Under the pieces are notes generated by a model that searched no databases, was not told the DNA's origin, and saw only the letters and a program-made list of their open reading frames with translations. Position numbers and translations under genes: made by a program. A DNA stretch of 28,337 bases from Plakobranchus ocellatus (lineage: Eukaryota > Mollusca > Gastropoda > Plakobranchidae): positions 270,201 through 298,537 of the forward strand of contig BLXT01007646.1 in NCBI GenBank assembly GCA_019648995.1, in the 5' to 3' direction. Shown one piece after another: positions 21,039 through 28,337 of this stretch; position 1 is the first letter of the stretch; each line of letters starts with the position of its first letter.

Positions 21039-22528
21039 CTATTGTTGTTTATTTGGGTTTTTATAGGTTTGCAGTTGATTTTTGTCAATAGACTTTATTC
21101 TGTTCTTTTGTTGTGTATGGATCTGGTGATATAAATTAATTATTCTGAATGAAACATCTGCCAAGTGTCCAACTCATGTTCTACAGACCCGATGACATTA
21201 AAATAAAAAAAAAACAGTCATCATAGAAAGGCGTACCATGAAGACATCTCTCGAAATATCCAGTTGCAGAAAATACAAGAGAAAATCGACATTATGTTTA
21301 TTGTAACTATGTTGCTATCACCATGCTGACCTGCTGTTAATAATGAAACTCCAAACACATCAAATTATTCAAATGAAAGGGTACTTTACATCTGAAATAG
21401 AAGGAATCATAAATTAGTCAATACCAGTCCCTGGTTGAAAATTGAAGCTGAAACTGAGACGAAACACATTGCCTCTAGAAAATAAAGAATCCTCTTACCA
21501 TCTACAGAAGAAAAAAAAGTTTTTTTTACTGCTGCAACAAGAATTAGAACGATAAGTTTGGCTTGACTTATATAAGCATGTTAGTATAAGGTGGTTGAAA
21601 ATAACTTGTGCTAACCTTGGAAACATGAAAATACAATACCTGAGTTGTATTTGCATACAAATATATTATCATATAAATATATACATATACATATGGCATT
21701 AATGATCCAGATAGAGTGGAAGTACATCTATTGATAGTCCCCTTCACATGGGAAGCTTGATGATTATCTAGGGCGAATAAATAGATCTAGGCAGCATGGC
21801 AGGCTCATCTTCAGAAATTACACCTAAAAAATATTTCAGACTTTAGAAAGCAAATATCGAGAATAGCTCATCGTTGGCTTATTTAGCTCGATTAGTTTCT
21901 TTGTATTGAAAGTCGATGGAATTTGCCTGAAAGTTCTCGGTGAACTTTTGTAAACGTTTGTCCAAGCTTTTAAAAAATAGATTTTGTTTTTTCCAAACTT
22001 TCGTTAAATCTTCTAATGTAAAGTGAAAATTTTCATCTGCAAAATTCTCCAAAAATCATTGCACGTACAGCTATGAAATCTTCAGAATAAACAGATGATA
22101 TATTGTAATTAGAGATTGGCGGTACCAGATTTTCATCATCTTTTCGCAAGCAATCATTAAAAAAGGAAAAAACAAAATTACCCGTTCGTTCTTTCCCACT
22201 ATTAAACTTTTCAATGTGCTATTGGCCAAATTCTTTGCATACCGCATCAACAGCCATGCATGTTTTTATGCGCAGAAATTGTATAAAAAGCGCGCTCTGG
22301 GTAAATGTCCTAGAGCAAAAAAGATTGTTTCACCTTTGGATTTGGGTATTATCTATATTATTCTGTTCCCGCGAGAGAAAAAAATACCAGTTTTTCTGAT
22401 AACTTTTTATTGCATGGATGGATTTTGTTTTAATTTTGTATGCAGCCTTCTTAAAGTAATTTGTCTTAACATAACCTAAATTACAGCAAATCCGGCTTGC
22501 ATTAATTTTTGTATTATACAAAACACAA

Positions 22529-22598
22529 TAAAAGAATACAACCTCCAACTTAAAACTGATTTAAACAAATCTGAACATCACAGAGCATACGTAAAGTT
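22529..22598. repeat. Dispersed repeat, copy 2
   Basis: Matches 15269-15340: TAAAAGAATACAACCTCCAA, then CATCACAGAGCATACGTAAA. The two copies lie 7 kb apart, one in intron A-B and one upstream of exon A. Confidence 0.75.
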
Positions 22599-23027
22599 AT
22601 TATACAAGATAGGTTGAGTAGAACTTAGCTGGTATGCAGCATTTGTTATCTCTGAAAATGTAAACGGTAGCATTATTTTGCAAAGATTTTTTTGGAGCTC
22701 AAGTTAAAAGATCATTTACATTAAATGAATGAATGTTAATATTCAAATTCAATAAATTTTATCAAATTATTAATGAGCTTCGAAGAAAGAAAACTTAGCG
22801 TTGTTTAGGAATTCCTAATGAAGTCGAATAAACACGTTGACTTGTGCGGTGCTTTTTTTTTTTTTATACGCAACAAAGAAAATTCACAAAATCCATTTCT
22901 TCTTTATCCTCTTCATTGGGCGACCTATATCCATTGATTCAACGAATATTCTAGCACTATGTTTATGCATGACGATAAGAAGATGATTTTGAACGTTCAT
23001 GTAAAAGTAATGAGGAAAATAAAACAA

Positions 23028-23090
23028 GGGCTACATCACGAGCGACACACACAAAGAGCTACATGACGAGCGACATAAACAAGGCTACAT
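23028..23090. repeat. Minisatellite, about 27-bp unit
   Basis: GGCTACATCACGAGCGACAC, GAGCTACATGACGAGCGACA and a third partial GGCTACAT start 26-28 bases apart, giving about 2.3 units. Confidence 0.85.
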
Positions 23091-23199
23091 TTTAATGAGG
23101 ATCTCGAGCTGTAGTTAGAAAAAAGGAATGCCGTATGATAATCAACGGCAAAGGTGATACCGTAGGAAACTCAATGGCACAACCAACATCATGTTATCA

Positions 23200-23525
23200 T
23201 AGCAGATTATGTTTTTGGTCAAGACCACTTTGCACTACTTATTTTGCCTGCCAGTGTCCCTCGATGGGAACCCAGCGGCATGTTGATAGGTCTTACCTGA
23301 AACAGAATAGTTCTTGGCATACGTTATAATGAGACAGTTTGCCATTGCTTTCCTCGCCCTCGTTACTTTCGCTGGGTCTTAAGAGACCTTGCTACCCATT
23401 TAGCGATAGGTGGACACGATGTAGTAATAAAAAATTGACTTGGCCCGGACTAGGATTAGAACCTCGGACCTTTGACTTGGTAGCCAACTGCCCTACCAGA
23501 TAAGCCATCGCACCAGATTTGATAT
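23200..23525 (-). mobile_element. tRNA-headed SINE of a second type
   Basis: On the minus strand a tRNA-like head begins GGTGCGATGGCTTATCTGGT. Box A is TGGCTTATCTGG (23507-23496) and box B is GGTTCTAATCC (23463-23453), an excellent polymerase III match. A body follows with GACCCAGCG, GAGGAAAGCAATGGCAAACT, CATTATAACGTATGCCAAGA and CCGCTGGGTTCCCATCGAGG. The 'GGCAATGGCAAAC...GCCAAGAA' block resembles conserved central blocks of old SINE families in other animals (from memory, not checked). The 3' limit is approximate. The frame reading AMAYLVGQLATKSKVRGSNP is a translation of the tRNA head, not a gene. Confidence 0.75.
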
Positions 23526-24458
23526 ATTTAAAATATAATTTTAACGCATTTTCTATGTGTGATGGGGCAGGACAAAAAGAAGAATGAAAGCGGAGAATAG
23601 GACAGAAAAAAATAAATAAGTACAAATGTGTTGTTTATCCAAAATTAATCAACGAAAGATCTACCTGCAGATTCACAGTTATTGAGACTTCACCCTTAAG
23701 CACTTCAGTTTATAGTCCAAGGCATGAAAATGTTCATTATGGAAAGCTGTACTCGCTGACCTGTAACTATCTAAAACCCTTCGGATAGGCGTATGCCGTT
23801 AGTTTATAATATGCCGTCAAATTTTTCATGGCATACACTGATCTAATATCAGTTTGAAAATTTAAGATTTCCTGGACCAAAAAATATTACACTTCAATTG
23901 GAAGAACTTACAATCGGAACAAACACCATAGCAAACAAAAAGACAAGCGAGGCTTGGCGGTCACATAAGCTTTAATATATAGATATTAAAAAATAAGGCT
24001 TGCATAAGAGGCTTCAACACCTCCCCCCCTCTTCCCTCCCCAGCTCAGAAAAACTGTGTTAATGCACATTTAATTTTTCAAAAGGTTTGAAAATAATAAA
24101 CTAAAAGCATGGGCAGGCATAAGAGCTCATAAATAATCACCCAGAACAGGGAGAGCTTAATGCATTTTTTTAAAAGAAAGGGAAATAAAAAAAATATGAA
24201 ACCAATAAAAGTAATCATGTTCACAAAAGCTAAGAGTCATAAGGGGAACAAGTGAAAAACAAGAACTCTTTTGGACTTGGAGCGATGGGTTTGTTTATTC
24301 AATCAAAGGTTCGCTTCAGCCGAAAATATCGTTATTTAGACAGCTGGGATCGACTTTAACAAGAAGGGTTTGTTTCAGAGTTTATCAAAAAGATCCCACT
24401 GCGACTTATAATCTTCCATCTAAGGATCTCCAGTTGCCAGGTTTATCGGCTATAATGC

Positions 24459-24544
24459 AAACAACAACAACAACAACAACAACAATAATGATAATTATAA
24501 TAATCATCATAATAACAATAATAATTAGAGGAAGAAGAAGAAGG
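24459..24544. repeat. Compound microsatellite (CAA)n-(ATA/ATC)n-(GAA)n
   Basis: Starts as perfect AAC repeats (to about 24485), degrades into ATAATGATAATT-like units and ends in GAAGAAGAAG. The Thr/Ile-rich open frame here is an artefact. Confidence 0.92.
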
Positions 24545-24712
24545 AGAAATATAACTATAATAAGACCCTTTTTAACACCTAAAATATATTATTTCTCGAC
24601 GTGTAATAAGTGGATTTTTTTTTAAATGGTGTCTGGGCTCAAGATGGCAGGGATTTGGAGAGGAAAAGAACATGAAGAAATCAAAGACAGATGGTTGATT
24701 ATTTTTTTTTAA

Positions 24713-24720
24713 TCTCTCTT

Positions 24721-24761
<41 letters not shown>
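24713..24761. repeat. (TC)n(AC)n compound microsatellite
   Basis: (TC)n with one TTT interruption from 24713 to 24738, then (AC)11 to 24761. Confidence 0.95.
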
Positions 24762-25641
24762 TCGGCTACCTCTATGGAAGCCACTCCACTACCCCCTTTT
24801 TTTGTGTGATTATGATTACCGTTACTGTGTGCTTTTGATAAGTTCCCAGTAGGCCTATATTTTGTTAGTTTAATTGAGAAGAGAGATTTAATGCAAACTC
24901 TTGAGAATAAAAAGAAAGGAAAGGATCGTCTTTGATTTTTTTTTCTTCATTCAGGATAAAATCTAGAGAAACATAGACTTTTAAGGTTCGCTTTTCACTT
25001 CTCCATAAGAATGCTCTCACGACTGTTAAAATAATCGTTTTTTGTCCAATTAATCTGCTCAAAATTTCTAGTGACATAATTCGGAATTTAGAAGAGGCTA
25101 TGTGATATCATGTAATAGAATTTCGCTAAGAAAAGATTTGTTCTAGTGCCTTAATTTAAGATTTCTAAGGCGCTATATTGTAAAATAATTTCCTTATTTT
25201 TTTATATCCTATACCCGTGAAATAAAAATGGGAAATGGGACGGGGAAGAGGGAGGGGGGTGTTCGCCAGAATTCCTAAAACTATACTATCATCAAGCGTT
25301 AGACCGGTGACTCTACCCGAGTCTCTATCTAACAATTATATATCGGTGTAGTAGCCTACCATCTGGCTTAGGCTGATCACTTCGTACTGGGAGGCCTACA
25401 CAGTGTGAGCCTTGGCCGAAGACAGGCCTTGGCCCAGGTCGTAGCCTTGAAATTTCATAGATATGTAGAAGCTAGGTTTTCTTAAACTTTACAATAGTAT
25501 CAGATGATTTTAAGGATGCAGGATATCATTACACGTGAATTCAAACTCAGGTATGATATTTTCATATCGATTTACCCTTCGCTTAACGCGCAATAAAGAC
25601 AACGAAGGCCTAAAGACCGTCCCATCCCAATCCCCTCTAAC

Positions 25642-25721
25642 CTGTTCTGGTGAGGTCACCATTGGGCCTTTTACTGTGACTACCATCTGTTTCTTCTTTC
25701 TTCGTCCGAACATGGTCAATC
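25642..25721 (-). CDS. Possible first coding exon (MFGRRKKKQ...)
   Basis: Candidate 5' exon on the same strand, about 5.3 kb upstream of exon A. Seen: the acceptor gacttacccag|GATTGACC, then ATG at 25713 in a good context (A at -3), 24 codons beginning MFGRRKKKQMVVTVKG, and the donor GAACAG|GTTAGA at 25642/25641. The basic start and the VVTV strand would suit the beginning of the first ubiquitin-like fold, which exon A lacks. However, this exon ends in phase 0 while the exon A acceptor at 20341 needs one carried base, so an unseen small exon between them or a different exon A acceptor is required. It could also belong to another transcript. I did not find the bridging exon. Confidence 0.4.
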
Positions 25722-28337
25722 CTGGGTAAGTCTGCGTGCCGCTAATCCCTCTTAGTTACTGAAACTCCATCAACGAAACTCACTTCTAACTTCAAATACT
25801 AATTTTGTAGTCTACTCACCACATGAGTGTAAAATTCTCATAATAATTTCAGAAAATTGTGCCTGTCCAATATGTTTCGTCTGCTCTATTAGTTTACAGA
25901 GTAATTACCAATGTTAGACTCAAATGAAGAAAAAAAAGGAGAAATATGCAGAGCGTAGATTTATTTAGAATTAGATCACTAAAGAACTCGCAAAAGAAAA
26001 ATAAAACTTTAAGTGCAGGCGAACATGCTGTTTACACAATGTTTCCAGATTGTGAAAGAAAATTTTCATCACAAAAGTTAAAAATTTTCTGATCGAAAAA
26101 AATCTACGAGCACGTCTACAATTATTTCTATAACAGTTTGTTGGCAGCAACAAATGTATCACACCAGAGCCACAAATCGATTATTGGTACGACTACGACG
26201 ATATCTGACTGACATTCCAGAGTTTAGTCCGCACCACGAAGAATCTGTATCCCTGGCTCCTGCACTAGGCCTGTAATTTATAGGGAGCGGAGGGTCCTCG
26301 AAACTGTCTAGCGTGTCGCCGCCGACTACACAAACACACACATAAGGTATAAGAAGCACACCAGAGGCGAGTGTATTACAGCCCCTCCAACAATATACCC
26401 ACATTGTTGATATAAAATCTAGATCTCGTACACCTTACAAACACACAGCGAGGTAAGTCGCTGCTTTGAACGTTTTCTTTCCTCCATGCCCCCTCTTTGG
26501 TTGGATTTTTTCACCGTGGCTTAGTCAACTGTTGGTAACCCTCCCTTGCAGCTCTGCTAGCCTAATGCTAGGCCTAGATGCCGATTGTCAATAGTCTCGC
26601 AGCTTAAGGCCCAGGACAGGTAAAAATGAGAGAAAGAGGGCCAGCATGACAACATATTAGGGGCCACTCCTCCCTTCTTTTCTATCTTAAGTCTCGCAGG
26701 ACCCACTAGTCTCATAAAGTTATGTCATCTGTGTAGGACAAAATATATGAACTGCTTGTAAAGATGAAATCAAAGAATGCTAACAATTTTTTTGCGGCAA
26801 GAAAAAGAGAAAATGCTAGATATATTAGTGTAAGCGTATTTGAGAACCAGCTAAAGCGGTTACCGAGAGAAGAGAGAGAGGGATGACACTTTTAGACAGA
26901 TAAATAATGGTCTTAACTTAGAAGATATCCCAGGCCACTTTAAACTCGAAACATGGTTTTTGTTACCTTGATTTTTAACTTGTTTTTCTATATTTTTTTT
27001 ATCAAATAAACAGAATGATGGGTGCATTGATTTGGAGGTAATACCCGACTCTGTACGTAATTCTAGGTAGGCCCTGAAAAAGAAATTTTGTGTGAGTGTA
27101 TAAAGTTTGCCTCACAAGAGACAACCGTACGATCAATAAACTTGTCCTAAGAAGCCACCTCAAAAACAGGCTGCAATTCTTTGTTGGTTTTTTTTTTTTT
27201 CGAAATTCATTATAACCTCAAAGCTCAATTGCTATTGTTTTGTGGAAAGCAACTTTTTCAATAGACGCATCTAGAACTTTATGACTATTTACATAACAGA
27301 GTAAATATGTTAATTTCACAAAAAAATCAGCAGCCAGATGTGAGTTGAATAGACATTCTAACTTTTTCAATGAGGATTAAGGGGACAAATACATTTATAA
27401 CTTTGATCCGAAATTGTTATATGTGGTCGAACATTTGCCTACGAGCGAGACCAAAAATGAATGACTGTTACTCGAATTCAGCATGTAGTTATTTGTATTT
27501 CTTTCTTAAAATTATACATGAGTTAAGTCAAGTTATTCAAGCTTTATAAAACTGCCTCTAAAATTTTTCTCTCACTCTTTATTTCTAAACATAATTTCTC
27601 CAAAAAAATAAAAAAAATTTATAATCTATCTACAAGCAGCAAACTGAAAATGCTCTAACTGTGGTTTTCTTAAATGTAAAAAAAAAAAATAATAATATAA
27701 ATGAGAAGGGTTAGAGAGAGTGCGTGCTTACTAATATTATTATACTGTAAACTGAAGACTTGCATGATTCATGGGCAAATCGAAGTTGCTGCTCCGAAAC
27801 TTAATCGCTCATGTTTAAAATTACTTATTTCAGTACAGTGTAAGCGAAGTGAATTTTGAGCTTGGATTTTTTTTTTTTTTTTTTTGGTCATATTGCATTG
27901 TGAAAGGGGCTGCCTGTATCTTTCCTCTTTCTTACAATGCACCATTAATGCTGCTAGGTGCATGTGGAAGCAGATCAAATTCGTTAATTCAGAGTCAAGA
28001 TCGAGCTCGTCACCTCTCGTTAGGTAAGCAAGAACAAAACTGATCGTGCAACCACCAACTCGTAATTTAGAAACAAGTATCAAGCACAAATTGTGCAAAG
28101 TTTCCAAACGCAGATTGCATTTGTGTGGTGTGCGCCCTTCGCTTTTTTGTGAGTGGTGGCAGGCAGGTTCATTTGCTCCCCAACTGACAATTACTAGGCG
28201 CTTGTGAGGTGAGATCATAGAACCTGCAAGTGAAGGACCCTGCAGGTTTCAGGTGAGTTCTCCAACCAGCCAGGGCGTGAAACTTTCGAAGGAAGTGCAA
28301 AGTGCAAACCAGAGATACGAAACCGCAAAAGTTTATA
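25722..28337. other. 5' flank or further upstream intron, no gene recognised
   Basis: If the candidate first exon is real, the acceptor in front of it implies a 5'UTR exon further up, in this stretch or outside. A slightly more GC- and CpG-containing patch lies at about 26200-26350. Plus-strand donor-like sites occur at 26453 (GAG|GTAAGT), 28023 and 28254, with a TATAAAAT word at 26411. The open frame 28218-27769 on the minus strand includes a poly-lysine run read from a 19-base T tract and is unlike any protein I know. I call no gene here. Confidence 0.55.

Larger units (their letters stand above)
20342..25641. other. Upstream intron or flank, no gene recognised
   Basis: This 5.3-kb stretch would be intron between the candidate first exon and exon A. 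I searched the minus strand for a small exon entering in phase 0 and leaving one base, as the gene needs, and found none convincing. An acceptor-like atattttttag at about 21824 opens only 17 codons before a stop. The stretch holds a (TTG)10, a dispersed repeat copy, a 27-bp minisatellite, a tRNA-headed SINE and compound microsatellites. Confidence 0.6.

Noticed and set aside
23392-23625. 77-codon minus-strand frame and possible true tRNA gene
   Set aside because: The boxes belong to a tRNA-like SINE head; the acceptor and T stems do not pair as well as a functional tRNA and a SINE body follows.
24434-24625. Thr/Ile-rich open frame
   Set aside because: Translation of the compound (CAA)/(ATA) microsatellite.
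26159-26404. 81-codon minus-strand frame in a GC-richer patch
   Set aside because: No recognisable domain, and a CA-repeat produces the VCVCV run; may be promoter-proximal DNA rather than coding.
27769-28218. 149-codon minus-strand frame
   Set aside because: Includes a poly-lysine run from a 19-base T tract, no family resemblance and no splice context joining it to the gene.

Overview
The window is AT-rich animal nuclear DNA with long introns, many simple repeats and several tRNA-derived retroposons. It carries part of one recognisable protein-coding gene on the minus strand: a cordon-bleu (COBL/COBLL1 family) homologue. No bacterial-type gene organisation, CRISPR array or rRNA gene is visible. 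The host looks like an invertebrate bilaterian. A mollusc is my best guess from the base composition, the frequent 'aggcct/tagatct' words and the SINE type, but this is a weak inference.

Gene model (minus strand, read from high to low coordinates). Seven coding exons were placed by hand: A 20341-20079, B 11748-11526, C 10717-10554, D 7627-6658, E 6356-6288, F 4656-4370 and G 676-475. Every junction has GT..AG borders and the reading frame is continuous across all six introns. Counted from the ATG in exon A, the seven exons give 725 codons plus one base. Exons A and B encode the conserved N-terminal pair of ubiquitin-like folds of the family. C carries a basic KKKRGFLSFL segment, and D carries two KRAP-type motifs (KKKRRAPAPP and KKKRKAPAPP). 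E and F are acidic/serine-rich. G holds a poly-proline stretch. The C-terminal actin-binding WH2 region, stop codon and 3'UTR are not in this window; they should lie below coordinate 475 on the next contig segment. A possible first coding exon, preceded by a short 5'UTR, sits at 25721-25642. It cannot be joined directly to exon A in frame, so one more small exon (or a different start) is expected.

Region by region: 1-474 intron; 475-20341 exons and introns of the cordon-bleu gene; 20342-28337 upstream introns, 5' region or flank with no convincing second gene. Intronic and flanking DNA holds two copies of one short tRNA-derived SINE (10118-10266 and 12691-12827), a longer tRNA-headed SINE of another type (about 23200-23525), tandem duplications on both sides of exon B, a short repeat in inverted copies at 8109/10458, a dispersed repeat pair at 15269/22529, a 27-bp minisatellite, a (GA)29 tract and other microsatellites.

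Function, from the family: Cobl proteins nucleate actin filaments through C-terminal WH2 domains, and their KRAP motifs recruit SH3 proteins such as syndapin/PACSIN to membranes. The window therefore shows the regulatory and targeting half of such a protein. I found no clear evidence of an undescribed system. The most interesting points are the complete phase-consistent exon set, the duplicated splice-acceptor region beside exon B, the SINEs, and an odd micro-exon-like segment on the opposite strand.
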